The notes below the pieces were generated by a model. It saw only the letters and a program-made list of their open reading frames with translations, was not told the origin of the DNA and searched no databases. Both the position numbers and the translations under genes were made by a program. A stretch of 64,000 bases of DNA from SW132 sp038150125 (GTDB taxonomy: Bacteria > Bacteroidota > Rhodothermia > Balneolales > Balneolaceae), in contig NZ_JBBVMF010000002.1 of the NCBI RefSeq assembly GCF_038150125.1, positions 186,001 to 250,000 of the forward strand, written 5' to 3'. Positions 1 through 8,765 of the stretch are shown here, in pieces; position 1 is the stretch's first letter; each line of letters begins with the position of its first letter.

Positions 1-430
1 TTTCTGAATCAACCGACGACAGATAGTCATAAACCAGTTTCTCATTCGAAATCGATTCATCGGTCTCGGCCATCAGGTCTTCCCGTGGATCTTCCCCGAA
101 CTCCTCTTCATCGAGCTCAGCGAGATCAATTTCGCCGAACAGTTCATCCGTCTCTTCTTTAGCTGAGCTCTTTTTCGCTGTTTCTTCGGGTTGGGATTTA
201 TCAGTGCCGTTATCAAGGCCAAAAATGAGGTCAGCATCAAGCTCATCTTCAAACGCATCACTCTCCTCATCCTCCATTGGTAAAGGCGAATTTGCTTGTT
301 TAATGGGATTCACAAGCGTTAACTGATCCACACGCACAACGCGAAGCTTATTTTTTTCAGATACTACCCTGGCAAATTTGAGGCTGTCCCCTTCCAGGCT
401 AATTCCAATATATTCTTTAGGTTTAAACAT
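1..430 (-). CDS. PilM-like type IV pilus/secretion assembly protein, N-terminal part
   Basis: This is the first 143 codons of a gene that runs off the left edge. It starts with ATG at 430 and stays open throughout. The start (MFKPKEYIGISLEGDSLKFA) resembles the first beta-hairpin and phosphate loop of actin-like PilM/GspL proteins, which organise the inner-membrane platform of type IV pili or type II secretion. After about residue 45 the chain becomes a long, very acidic, low-complexity stretch rich in Asp and Glu, which is not usual for PilM and suggests a flexible insert. The start lies only 3 bases beyond the stop of the PilT-like gene, so the two are co-transcribed. The PilM assignment is an inference from a short segment and from the neighbours. 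Confidence 0.5.
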   Translation of the reverse strand, partial: MFKPKEYIGISLEGDSLKFARVVSEKNKLRVVRVDQLTLVNPIKQANSPLPMEDEESDAFEDELDADLIFGLDNGTDKSQPEETAKKSSAKEETDELFGEIDLAELDEEEFGEDPREDLMAETDESISNEKLVYDYLSSVDSE

Positions 431-433
431 AGC

Positions 434-1693
434 TTAGTAATCCAAGTCGTTAAGGAGCTGGTAAAGTCTCTTTTTGTTATTGGCATTGTTGATAGCTTCC
501 TCTTTCGAGATGATGCCCTCATCAAACAGCCGTTTCAAATCCTGCTCCATCGTGATCATTCCTTTTTCGCTGCCTTCGGCAAGCATCTGGTAAATTTCAT
601 TGACGTTATCGTTACGGATAGCAGCGCGAACTGACGGTGTGACCAGTAAAACCTCCTTGGCCAGCACCCGTTTGCCATCAAGGCTCGGAATCAATTTTTG
701 ACTTATAACGCCGGTTAAAACATCTGCAAGCCTTGATCGCACCCTGTTTTGTTCCTCGGTGGGAACCTCACCCAAAATCCGCTCTATACTTTCCATTGCG
801 GACGAGGTGTGGAGCGTGCCAAATGTTTTGTGACCAGAGTCTGTAATTTCCAATGTTGTCATGATGGTTTCCGGATCGCGAAGCTCACCAATTACAATAA
901 TATCCGGATCCTGCCGCAGCGCCTGAATCGCCCCGTTTTTAAACGACGTTACATCCCTACCAACTTCCCTGTGGCGAACCACGGAGCGTATCGGCGTGTG
1001 AATTAATTCAACCGGTGAGGCGATAATGACGATATGTGAGTCAACCGTACGGTTGTTGGCGTCAATAATCGTATCGAGCGTACTTGATTTACCGGACCCC
1101 GTGATTCCTGTGATGAGCGTCAGCCCATATTTATAATATTTCAGGCTAAGCGCTTTGGCTACTCCCGGATGTACACCAAGTGTTTTAAACGGACGGATTT
1201 CTTCATCAATTTTCCGCATGTTCAGCGCAAGGTGCTCAAGGTCGAAATAGGCATTGGCCCGAAACCGCTGGGCTTTTTCGCCATTCTGGGTTGGCAAGGA
1301 ATACGAAAAGTCAAGGTTTCGATTCTGCAATAACTGATGACGCTGCTCCTCGGTGATAATACTGTGAATGAGCAGGTCGGTTTCCCTGTGGTTGAGCGTT
1401 TCAGGAATATTCAAGGGTGATTTATTGCCAAATACCCGATACCAAATCTTACCATCACAACCGCCGCCGCCAATATCAATATCCGATGCTTCATTCTTTC
1501 GCATGTGGAGCAAAAACGTATGCAGCGAATTCATCAGCTGCTTGCGTTTCAGATCATCAAGCTGTTTGATCTGTTTTCCAAGCTCGGCGTGATAGTCAAG
1601 TCCCCGGAAGGAATCCGGTATGTTTTGAAGGATCTCTCCCGCAATTGAACGAATCGGTGCCAACGATACTGTTGATGTTTCTGACTCAACCAT
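434..1693 (-). CDS. PilT-like retraction ATPase (GspE/PilT secretion ATPase family)
   Basis: A 419-residue hexameric ATPase of the type IV pilus retraction type. Visible motifs are Walker A (GITGSGKSS, about residue 197-205), the Asp box and Walker B (IIVIGELRDPETI, near 265), and the His box (TFGTLHTSSAMESIERIL, near 290). The family converts ATP hydrolysis into depolymerisation of pilin fibres at the inner membrane. The N-terminal 60 residues ahead of the PAS-like domain are longer than in classic PilT (about 345 residues). The start is ATG at 1693. It precedes the PilM-like gene by 3 bases and follows a 550-bp non-coding stretch. PilT versus PilU cannot be decided here. Confidence 0.85.
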   Translation of the reverse strand: MVESETSTVSLAPIRSIAGEILQNIPDSFRGLDYHAELGKQIKQLDDLKRKQLMNSLHTFLLHMRKNEASDIDIGGGGCDGKIWYRVFGNKSPLNIPETLNHRETDLLIHSIITEEQRHQLLQNRNLDFSYSLPTQNGEKAQRFRANAYFDLEHLALNMRKIDEEIRPFKTLGVHPGVAKALSLKYYKYGLTLITGITGSGKSSTLDTIIDANNRTVDSHIVIIASPVELIHTPIRSVVRHREVGRDVTSFKNGAIQALRQDPDIIVIGELRDPETIMTTLEITDSGHKTFGTLHTSSAMESIERILGEVPTEEQNRVRSRLADVLTGVISQKLIPSLDGKRVLAKEVLLVTPSVRAAIRNDNVNEIYQMLAEGSEKGMITMEQDLKRLFDEGIISKEEAINNANNKKRLYQLLNDLDY

Positions 1694-2246
1694 GAAGCAG
1701 TGATTTTTAAATATTAAAAAAATCTAATGTTTACTTATATAGACCAACTCACAACCAGTTTGTTACAAAATAATTTGAAGAATGGTGATATTGATCAAAG
1801 ACGATTTTAAGACTGCGGCCCGATAGTTAGCATTTACCGGGCGGGCAAGATCTACTTACTATTACTTATCGTCCAAAATGGTTTTTTCTAAAGAAAGGAG
1901 TGTAATAGATGATCGAAAAGATATGTCGTATGTCTGTACTGTCTGAAAACGAATCAGCAGCATTTAGGAGGTGAGCTACTAACCTGGATGAATTGCTGCT
2001 GTTGCCTAACGACAAGCTAAATCAATTGGCTCTTTGTTGATTTGTGTGGATAAAATTTAAAGTGCTTTCATGATTGGTAAAGATTTTAATCTCTGTTGAC
2101 TTCATGCAGGCTTTAAAAAAACCCTGAATTGACATCTATGTCAAAATCCATTTCCGAATCATATCCTCATAGAAATGAAAAAACTTTTAATAACAATATT
2201 CACCAATTAATGAGGAATCTATTAGCCAACCAATTAAACCTTTGAG
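1694..2246. other. 550-bp intergenic region with micro-ORFs and hairpins
   Basis: No standard-length gene is present. It must hold the promoter of the pilT-pilM pair on the minus strand. On the plus strand it contains a strong Shine-Dalgarno sequence followed by a 21-codon ORF and then a 10-codon Cys-rich ORF, both listed separately. It also has a CAGCAGCA/TGCTGCTG stem (about 1954 to 2004) and a TTGATCAA palindrome near 1790. No known riboswitch fold was recognised. Confidence 0.5.
1909..2021 (+). other. Possible tandem micro-ORFs, or a +1 frameshifted Cys-rich peptide
   Basis: ORF 1 (1909-1974) has an AAAGGAG ribosome site 8 bases before its ATG and encodes 21 residues ending AAFRR before TGA. 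Its last codons, AGG AGG TGA, form part of a perfect GGAGGTGA sequence (1967-1974). ORF 2 (1988-2020, +1 frame relative to ORF 1) reads MNCCCCLTTS. A +1 slip at AGG-AGG-TGA would join them into a 36-residue peptide with four consecutive cysteines. The Cys codons can pair with an upstream CAGCAGCA, so the second ribosome site would sit in the loop. There is no known homologue and no plus-strand gene downstream, so coding is speculative. Confidence 0.2.
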
Positions 2247-2738
2247 TTAAGGCAGCATTGATTTCTTTAAATAGTACAGCTGAGTGTTCATATTCGAGAT
2301 TTTATTTTGCTGGATCTCTATGATGTTTTTGGTAAAAATATTGAAAAGTTTTTCCGGCCGTTTGCGAAAATAATTCAGCGTCTCATATCGATCATATTGC
2401 AGCATAATGCAGTCCACCTCGCAGGTTACTCTGGCAAGCCGGTTGTTTTTGCTGAACAGAAAGGTTTCTCCCATAAAATTCCGTTCGCCCAGGGTGGTCA
2501 GCTGAATATTTTCTTTCCAGATGGAAACTTTACCCGTTGCAATCAAATAAGCTGAGTTGACATATTCATCTTCCCTGATGATCGTATCTCCTTCCACGAA
2601 CCGAATTTGTTCTCCCAGTTCGAGAAATGCAAGCGTATCTTCATAATGAAAGTTTTTCAACAGATGCGGCGGATCTTTTAACAAGTCCCGTAAATGCTTC
2701 TGCATAATATCTGTGCCCGATTGTTTTTCCTCTTTCAT
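2247..2738 (-). CDS. Cyclic nucleotide-binding domain protein
   Basis: About 163 residues with a Crp-type cNMP-binding beta-roll and no recognisable helix-turn-helix. Family-like segments are LELGEQIRFVEGDTIIREDE and SAYLIATGKVSIWK, followed by GERNFMGETFLFS at the position of the phosphate-binding cassette. The usual Arg of the cassette is not obvious, so ligand binding is uncertain. The C-terminal helix could mediate dimerisation. ATG at 2738 is preferred over an in-frame TTG at 2744. It sits 11 bases after the GspE/PilB-like gene, so it probably acts as a regulatory partner of that motor rather than as a transcription factor. Confidence 0.7.
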   Translation of the reverse strand: MKEEKQSGTDIMQKHLRDLLKDPPHLLKNFHYEDTLAFLELGEQIRFVEGDTIIREDEYVNSAYLIATGKVSIWKENIQLTTLGERNFMGETFLFSKNNRLARVTCEVDCIMLQYDRYETLNYFRKRPEKLFNIFTKNIIEIQQNKISNMNTQLYYLKKSMLP

Positions 2739-2749
2739 ACTCAAATGTA

Positions 2750-4522
2750 CTAATCGTCTACTGTGATTGCCATAATTTCCTCAACGGTGGTATCCCCTTT
2801 CTTGATTCGCTCTCTGCCCGATGCCCGAAGAGTAAGCATACCATTTTTTATAGCCGTTTCCTTAATGTGTTCTTCATCAATTTCTCCGCCAGACTGCAGG
2901 ATAATACGTTTTATCTCTTTGGAAAAATAGAGCGCCTCCATAATTGCCACTCGTCCCTTATATCCGGTATTATAACATTTTTCACAGCCGGCTGCTCTAT
3001 AAAATCTGGAATTTTCAATTTCAGTATCGTTGAATCCAATTCCCCGCAAAGTTTCATGCTCAGGGCTATACATTTCCTTACAGCTACAAAGTCGACGTAC
3101 AAGTCGCTGTGCCATCACAAGATTCACCGCATTTGCTATCAAAAACGGCTCAATTCCCATTTTGTATAGTCGAGAAACCGCACTTGGAGCGTCATTCGTG
3201 TGAAGCGTTGAGAACGTAAGGTGACCGGTGTTCGCCATTTTAATGGCAACCTCGGCCGTCTGAAGGTCCCGCATCTCACCCACCAGCACAATGTCGGGGT
3301 CATGCCGAAGAATACCACGAATAGCTTGTTCAAACGTCATATTCTTACCAATCTTAAGCTGACGTGCGCCTTTAATCAGGTACTCCACCGGCTCTTCAAT
3401 GGTAAGCACGTTCTTAGTGGGATCAATAACGTAGTAGAGTGCGGCCACAAGCGTGGTAGACTTACCGCTCCCGGTTGGTCCCGTAATAATTACTATACCA
3501 GACGGCTTCTCTATCGCTTTCACAAAATCTTTCTTGGCCTGCTCCTGGAGACCAAGTACGTTAAGGTCGGTAATTACCTCACGGTCATCCAAGATCCGAA
3601 TCACAATTGATTCGAATTTACGATCAAACTGTGCCCCAACCATCGGCATAATCGACACCCGGTACCGAATGTTGTAGTTATCTACGGCCCGCTGGATAAA
3701 CCCATCCTGTGAGCTGTCTCTTTCAAAGCGGTCTACATTTCGTGTTTTATCTTTGATGACAGCCGTAATCGCTTCCGGTTTCACATTTTTCTGCTGATAC
3801 CAGAGCTGAAGCTTACCGTCTGTCCTGAATCGTATATCCGTTGTTGTTGGGCCGCTGGGGATGATATGCATATCACTTACCCCACGCCGAACCCCCTCAA
3901 CCAGCATTCCCTCAACAAGGGAATTAAGCATACTTTGGTTGATTTCTGCATCAATTTCGTCCTCATCAACCTCCTCCTCTACCTCGCTGATATCACCATC
4001 CTCCATGTCGATATCCTCGAGCAGATCCAAAAACTCATTTTTCTGCTCGTAAACTTTGGAGAGGATATCATCAATCAATTCATACCGGCAATAACGAATG
4101 TCGAACTCTTTATAATTGAGGTTCGATATAAGATTCGATAATTCAGGGTTGGAAGGATCGGGTGTTGCAATAGTGAGCGAAGTGCTGTTCACAGCAACAG
4201 GTATTGCTTTTTGATGAACCAATTCATCAAGTGTTTCCTTGGGAACTTTTTCGAGATATGTTTTTATCGACTCTATTTGATCTTCCGGCAGGGCATCAAC
4301 CCCATAATAAATCTCATCGAAAGCATAAATACTTGCGATTTCACGCATAATAGCGTGACGGTCCAGGTTGAGATCCTGGTGCAAGATTTGGCCCAATCGT
4401 CGGTTTGACCCTGCCGGCTCCTCATCGAGAATTTGTACCGCAAGGCTCAGCTCTTTCTCACTTATGACACCTCTGCTTAACAGTAGATTGCCGATGTGTT
4501 GTTTTGTATTAACCTTGCCCAT
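2750..4522 (-). CDS. GspE/PilB-type secretion or pilus extension ATPase
   Basis: A 590-residue AAA-like ATPase powering pilin assembly. The N-terminal MshEN/T2SSE-N-like domain (about 1-150) is followed by an acidic linker (about 168-190, rich in Glu and Asp). The catalytic half has Walker A GPTGSGKSTT (about 345), Asp box VLVGEMRDLQTAEVA, and His box TFSTLHTNDAPSAVSRLYKMG. A zinc-type cysteine cluster (CSC near 475 and CEKC about 35 residues later) is characteristic of the assembly ATPases and absent from PilT. ATG at 4522. It is first in the minus-strand cluster that continues to the cNMP and PilT-like genes. PilB versus GspE cannot be separated without the missing platform genes. Confidence 0.88.
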   Translation of the reverse strand: MGKVNTKQHIGNLLLSRGVISEKELSLAVQILDEEPAGSNRRLGQILHQDLNLDRHAIMREIASIYAFDEIYYGVDALPEDQIESIKTYLEKVPKETLDELVHQKAIPVAVNSTSLTIATPDPSNPELSNLISNLNYKEFDIRYCRYELIDDILSKVYEQKNEFLDLLEDIDMEDGDISEVEEEVDEDEIDAEINQSMLNSLVEGMLVEGVRRGVSDMHIIPSGPTTTDIRFRTDGKLQLWYQQKNVKPEAITAVIKDKTRNVDRFERDSSQDGFIQRAVDNYNIRYRVSIMPMVGAQFDRKFESIVIRILDDREVITDLNVLGLQEQAKKDFVKAIEKPSGIVIITGPTGSGKSTTLVAALYYVIDPTKNVLTIEEPVEYLIKGARQLKIGKNMTFEQAIRGILRHDPDIVLVGEMRDLQTAEVAIKMANTGHLTFSTLHTNDAPSAVSRLYKMGIEPFLIANAVNLVMAQRLVRRLCSCKEMYSPEHETLRGIGFNDTEIENSRFYRAAGCEKCYNTGYKGRVAIMEALYFSKEIKRIILQSGGEIDEEHIKETAIKNGMLTLRASGRERIKKGDTTVEEIMAITVDD

Positions 4523-4601
4523 ACAATCTGGAAGTTCCTCTGATCAATCAATTTGTTGTTGTTCAAACCGGTACACTTTTGGGAATGCAAACCGGCCGAT
4601 A

Positions 4602-4634
4602 AACTACCCTTGAACTATCTATTTGAGGGTAGTT
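4602..4634 (-). promoter_or_regulatory. Hairpin upstream of the GspE/PilB-like gene
   Basis: Perfect 9-bp inverted repeat AACTACCCT/AGGGTAGTT separated by 15 bases, about 80 bases before the start of the GspE/PilB-like gene. No T-run follows on the minus strand, so an operator or 5' leader structure fits better than a terminator. Function is inferred from position only. Confidence 0.35.
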
Positions 4635-5121
4635 GGGATTACACAGCGTTTGACGGTTTTAATAGTATTTGTAATGTTATCGGTCAAACAGCTGGGAAAC
4701 TAAAGTGGGCTTGATGAGGTGAGTAAGTACCAGGATATTTAAAATGAAGTTTGAATCACCGGCACTAAAAGCAGCACATATTTGATAATGAAAGGCTACT
4801 GCTGAAACGAAAATTACCCACGACATTCCATTTTTGTTTTTAGAGAACTGAAAATTGATAAATTGTGAAAGATTTTCTCTCTTATGAAACGATGTGCGTA
4901 GACGTTGTGAAATACTGAGGGCCCCACCCCTGCCCCAATAATAACTGGCTTCGGAAGTTTTCTCAGGTCCGAACCCTCACTGGGATGGAAATAATAAAAA
5001 CCCTTTGGAATGAATTTATCCCCACTTTTTTGAGACATAGCGATTTGCTGAAAAGACCTCTCCTCGCCCGAAGGCTAAAAAAAAATAATGTATCAACTGT
5101 AAATTAATTTACATGATATAG

Positions 5122-5212
5122 CCACGAAGTCCCGAGGACACTAAGGATCACAAAGGTTTAATGGTTGAAATTATGGAACTTAGTGTATCTTCGTGACCTT
5201 GTACCTTTGTGG
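5122..5212. repeat. Dispersed CACGAAG/CACTAAG/CACAAAGG-type repeat, inverted pair
   Basis: Two arms (5122-5156 and 5179-5212) are built of the same short words, CACGAAG, ACACTAAG and CACAAAGG, in opposite orientation and permuted order, around a 22-base spacer. This word set belongs to a repeat seen in intergenic regions of many environmental bacteria. It is non-coding. Confidence 0.5.
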
Positions 5213-5620
5213 ATAAAATGACTAATCTAAGGGTTTAATTGGTAGTTCTTTCACAACCTCACCAAAACGAGACAGACTCCAAAGCGACAGGCGGTTGCTG
5301 AGCAGCAACGAGCCAGAGGTGGGTTTGTTGATCTGTAATATTAGAGAGACATGGATCTACCTTGGCAATCCGATGAGGAACCTGTCGGCATCTCTTTCGA
5401 GATTTTGATTGACCTCGTCAGACATTGCATTTTTAGAGAAAAAATTAAGCGAGGAATTTTAAAACTGTGCCTTGCTGAAACTCAAGGAAGCAGCTCTAAG
5501 AAAAATACCATCTCTCAGAAAAAAATGCGGAATGGGAGAGATTCTGCTATGGGCATCCATTCGGTATCTCTTTCGAGGTACTATAAAGGCGGGAAATATA
5601 AAGATGGAAATCGTAAAATG

Positions 5621-5709
5621 CGGAGAGGGAGGGATTCGAACCCTCGGTACCTCTTTCGAGGTACACACGCTTTCCAGGCGAGCCCATTCGACCACTCTGG
5701 CACCTCTCC
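5621..5709 (-). tRNA. tRNA-Ser (anticodon GGA)
   Basis: 89-nt class II tRNA read on the minus strand. The acceptor stem is GGAGAGG pairing with CCTCTCC, plus discriminator G. The T arm is GAGGG-TTCGAAT-CCCTC. The anticodon loop CTGGAAA gives GGA, decoding UCC/UCU serine. The long variable arm GTACCTC-GAAA-GAGGTAC is the serine hallmark. The 3' CCA is not encoded. Confidence 0.95.
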
Positions 5710-5804
5710 GGGTGAAGAATTCAGTTGTTCCTGAAAACTTGCAAGCCAAGAATATAGGGGTTTACTAATCTACTATCAATAAAATGTGCTGTTCTTTCAT
5801 AATC

Positions 5805-7331
5805 TTAAGACTCGGCATCTACATCATCAACGAAATACATGGTGCCGGCAGCAATAATCATCACAATTCCGCCCAAAACAAGAGCGAAAACGGCCTCTCC
5901 TTCAAAGTACGTTCGGGTAACGTAACCAAGAATAGTCGCAGCTATGAGCTGTGGTAAGACAATGAAAAAATTAAAAATTCCCATATAGAGTCCCATCTTT
6001 TGAGATGGAATCGAGCCAGCCAAAATTGCGTATGGCATTGCAAGAATTGACGCCCAGGCAATACCTATGCCAATCATGGAGTAAATGAGATGTATCGGGT
6101 CAGATATATAGTAGATCATGATCAATCCTATTCCGCCGAGTATGAGTGACAGCGCATGTACCCACTTTCTGCTCAGCAGTTTTGCCATTGGTGCCAGGCC
6201 AAATGCTACGATGGCGGCTACCCCATTGTAAACGCCGAACATCACACCAACCCAGTCGGCCCCTATGTTGTATAGTTCACTCGTTGTATCAGTTGCTTCG
6301 TAAACATGAGCCGTCACGCCGGCTGTCGTATAAATCCACATGGCAAACAGGGCGAACCATGAGAAAAACTGAACTAAGGCCAGCTGCTTCATTGTTTTGG
6401 GCATGTGAATAAAATCGTGCATCACCACTACCAGCCCCTGTTCTGTTTTTCCATTCTTTTGAAACAAACCTGCAAAAAACATAACCACACCAATTGCGAT
6501 TAATCCGCCTGTAGCAACGTAAACTTCCTTATCCAGAGCATATTCATAGGTCAGGTAAGTTGTAATTACGCCAATGACTGTGAAAATAAGTCCAAGATTA
6601 ATTTTCTTCTGACCTTCGCCGGCAATGATAGGGACATCCCGAATGGCGTTTTTGTCTTCTATTTCATTTTTTTCAGCCGCTTCAAATGCTTCCAGTTCCT
6701 CCGGTGTATATTCTTTTGTGCGAAAAACAGTCCAGAGTACAGCACTTAAAAATGCAAAAGCACCAAGGTAAAACGACCACTTGACTGATGGCGGAACCAG
6801 TCCGGGACCGGCCGTATTGGCCACGCCGAACCAATTTGTTAAGATCCAAGGAAGCGCGGATGCCACTACCGCACCTGTACCAATGAAGAAACTCTGCATG
6901 GCGAATCCTTTCGTTCGCTGTTCCGACGGCAGCATATCGCCGACAAATGCCCGGAACGGTTCCATAGAGATGTTTATAGAGGCATCCATAATCCATAACA
7001 TACCTGCGGCAACCCACAATGCCGGTGAATTTGGCATAAAGATGAGTGCGATTGAGGCAGCTATTGCCCCAAATAAAAAATAGGGCCGTCGTCGTCCAAG
7101 CCGGGTCCACGTGCGGTCACTAAAATACCCGATAATCGGCTGAACCACGAGTCCTGTTAAGGGCGCGGCTATCCATAAAATCGGAATATCGTCCACATTT
7201 GCCCCGAGCGTCTCAAAAATACGGCTGACGTTTGCGTTCTGTAATGCAAACCCAAATTGGATACCGAGGAAACCGAAACTCATGTTCCAGATCTCCCAAA
7301 AGCTAAGTTTTGGACGTTTTTGAGGCTTCAT
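5805..7331 (-). CDS. MFS sugar transporter, SLC45/MalT-like (GPH type)
   Basis: A 508-residue permease with about 12 membrane helices. The N-terminus (WNMSFGFLGIQFGFALQNAN) and the cytoplasmic loop GYFSDRTWTRLGRRRPYF are typical of SLC45/GPH-type maltose and sucrose symporters. A charged cytoplasmic loop (about residues 205-245) separates the two halves. It is last in the lacI-amylase-amylase operon, 45 bases after the lipoprotein GH13, so its cargo is probably maltose or malto-oligosaccharides released by those enzymes. Substrate is inferred from context. ATG at 7331. Confidence 0.85.
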   Translation of the reverse strand: MKPQKRPKLSFWEIWNMSFGFLGIQFGFALQNANVSRIFETLGANVDDIPILWIAAPLTGLVVQPIIGYFSDRTWTRLGRRRPYFLFGAIAASIALIFMPNSPALWVAAGMLWIMDASINISMEPFRAFVGDMLPSEQRTKGFAMQSFFIGTGAVVASALPWILTNWFGVANTAGPGLVPPSVKWSFYLGAFAFLSAVLWTVFRTKEYTPEELEAFEAAEKNEIEDKNAIRDVPIIAGEGQKKINLGLIFTVIGVITTYLTYEYALDKEVYVATGGLIAIGVVMFFAGLFQKNGKTEQGLVVVMHDFIHMPKTMKQLALVQFFSWFALFAMWIYTTAGVTAHVYEATDTTSELYNIGADWVGVMFGVYNGVAAIVAFGLAPMAKLLSRKWVHALSLILGGIGLIMIYYISDPIHLIYSMIGIGIAWASILAMPYAILAGSIPSQKMGLYMGIFNFFIVLPQLIAATILGYVTRTYFEGEAVFALVLGGIVMIIAAGTMYFVDDVDAES

Positions 7332-7376
7332 ATTTTTTGAGTAGGTGACTTATTAATTTTGGAGATGAAAACCGTA

Positions 7377-8735
7377 TTAGCGGCTCAATAATTTATAGCG
7401 GTGGGGCTCCATTTCGTAGTTTGAAGAAACGCTGACCGAATCAAGGCTAAACTCATCAAACCAACGACCCTGGTCGCCTGAATCGAACGTGAAATTGACG
7501 GGTTCATCTGAGAAGTTTAATATCACAAATACCCGGTCTTCATCTTTGATTCGCTTATATGAAAATATCGCATCATTTCTATCGGTAGATGCCTTTAAGT
7601 AACTTCCACCCTCGTCACCGTTGTACAGTGCCGAATTTTCTGACTTAAGCGTCAACAGTGTTCTATAGAAATCTTCCAGTGGATAATTACCCCATTCAAT
7701 CAGGTCTTTCTCGAAAAAATCGAGCTGCTGATCAAGGCGTGATTCCTGACCGCTATAAATGAGTGGCATACCCCAGACCGTAGCCGACATCACCGCAAAA
7801 TTCTCGAAATTCTTGCCATACATCTCAGGATCGCTACCCGTCCAGGAGTTTTCATCATGGTTGGTTGTGAAAAACATGCGATAATCAGACTTATCGAATT
7901 GCTCAAAATTTTCATTAAGTGCTTCATCAATAGCAGACAGTTCAGCCTCACCGGCCCCAACATTCCTGATGGTTTCCGCATAATCCCAGGCATAGGTCAT
8001 ATCGAATGCCTGATGAAGTTCAGGGACTTCTGCCTCAGCCAGCATAAATACCGGCTTGATCTCGTCGAGCCTTTTCCTTGCTCTTACCCAAAAGTCAGTG
8101 GGTACCATGTAAGCAACATCTGCGCGATATCCGTCCACACCAAACTCACTTACCCAGTACTCCATCGCCTGGATCATCTGCTCCTGCATCTGGGGATTGT
8201 CTACATCAAGCTGAATAACGTCTTCCCAGTCTTCTACAGGTGGTACGAAGTTTCCATTTTCATCTGTTTCATAAAACTCGGGGTTTGTCTCCGTCCAGAC
8301 ATGATCCCAAGCGGTGTGATTAGCTACCCAATCGAGAAGGACGTTCATATCATACTCATGAGCCGTTTCAATAAGATTCCTGAATTCTTCTTTTGTGCCA
8401 AACTCCGGGTTTACGGCTCTGTAATCAGCCACTGAGTAATAACTTCCGAGGCTTCCCTTTCGGTTTTTCTCTCCAATGGGATGTATAGGCATCAGCCATA
8501 AGATTTCGACGCCCATCTCCTTTAATCGCGGAATGTGTTCCGTAAAGGCGTTAAATGTTCCTTCCGGTGAATACTGACGAATGTTAACCTCATAAATTGA
8601 GGCGTCAACAGACCATTCCGGTGGTTCGGGAACGTACGCTGATGCGGCTGGTGTCTCCTCATCGCATGACATCAGGAATGAGGCAACCAATAGCAGAGTA
8701 AATATCAGGGTAAATCTTGAAGATGATATATTCAT
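7377..8735 (-). CDS. Lipoprotein GH13 alpha-amylase family glycoside hydrolase
   Basis: About 452 residues. The signal peptide ends in a lipobox (FLMSC), so the enzyme is membrane-anchored. GH13 catalytic signatures are DWVANHTAWDH (region I), GYRADVAY (nucleophile Asp, about 202), LAEAE (acid/base Glu, about 233) and TTNHDEN (transition-state Asp, about 294), followed by a C-terminal beta domain. It should cleave alpha-1,4-glucans or malto-oligosaccharides near the outer membrane or in the periplasm. ATG at 8735 is preferred over an in-frame GTG at 8759 because it gives a normal signal peptide. It lies between the secreted amylase and the transporter. Confidence 0.9.
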   Translation of the reverse strand: MNISSSRFTLIFTLLLVASFLMSCDEETPAASAYVPEPPEWSVDASIYEVNIRQYSPEGTFNAFTEHIPRLKEMGVEILWLMPIHPIGEKNRKGSLGSYYSVADYRAVNPEFGTKEEFRNLIETAHEYDMNVLLDWVANHTAWDHVWTETNPEFYETDENGNFVPPVEDWEDVIQLDVDNPQMQEQMIQAMEYWVSEFGVDGYRADVAYMVPTDFWVRARKRLDEIKPVFMLAEAEVPELHQAFDMTYAWDYAETIRNVGAGEAELSAIDEALNENFEQFDKSDYRMFFTTNHDENSWTGSDPEMYGKNFENFAVMSATVWGMPLIYSGQESRLDQQLDFFEKDLIEWGNYPLEDFYRTLLTLKSENSALYNGDEGGSYLKASTDRNDAIFSYKRIKDEDRVFVILNFSDEPVNFTFDSGDQGRWFDEFSLDSVSVSSNYEMEPHRYKLLSR

Positions 8736-8765
8736 GATGTCATAATTATTATTCAACACTCCATC

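Larger units (their letters stand above)
4523..5620. other. 1.1-kb non-coding region with several repeats
   Basis: No credible gene was seen on either strand. It contains an inverted repeat upstream of the GspE/PilB-like gene, a dispersed repeat pair, a GTTGCT/AGCAAC hairpin near 5290, and two copies of a CTCTTTCGAG-centred sequence also found in the tRNA-Ser variable arm. Short ORFs here lack family features. Confidence 0.6.

Noticed and set aside
1910..2020. RiPP precursor with a Gly-Gly leader (GGE...CCCC) in the +1 frame
   Set aside because: The frame has no ATG, GTG or TTG start before the Gly-Gly, and there is no modification enzyme or transporter beside it; only the frameshift reading is kept as speculative.
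4814..5038. 74-residue minus-strand ORF
   Set aside because: No family features, no ribosome site, and it lies within a repeat-rich non-coding region; most likely random.
5459..5749. 96-residue ORF overlapping tRNA-Ser
   Set aside because: It is the translated tRNA (typical VVEWARLE wording), not a protein.
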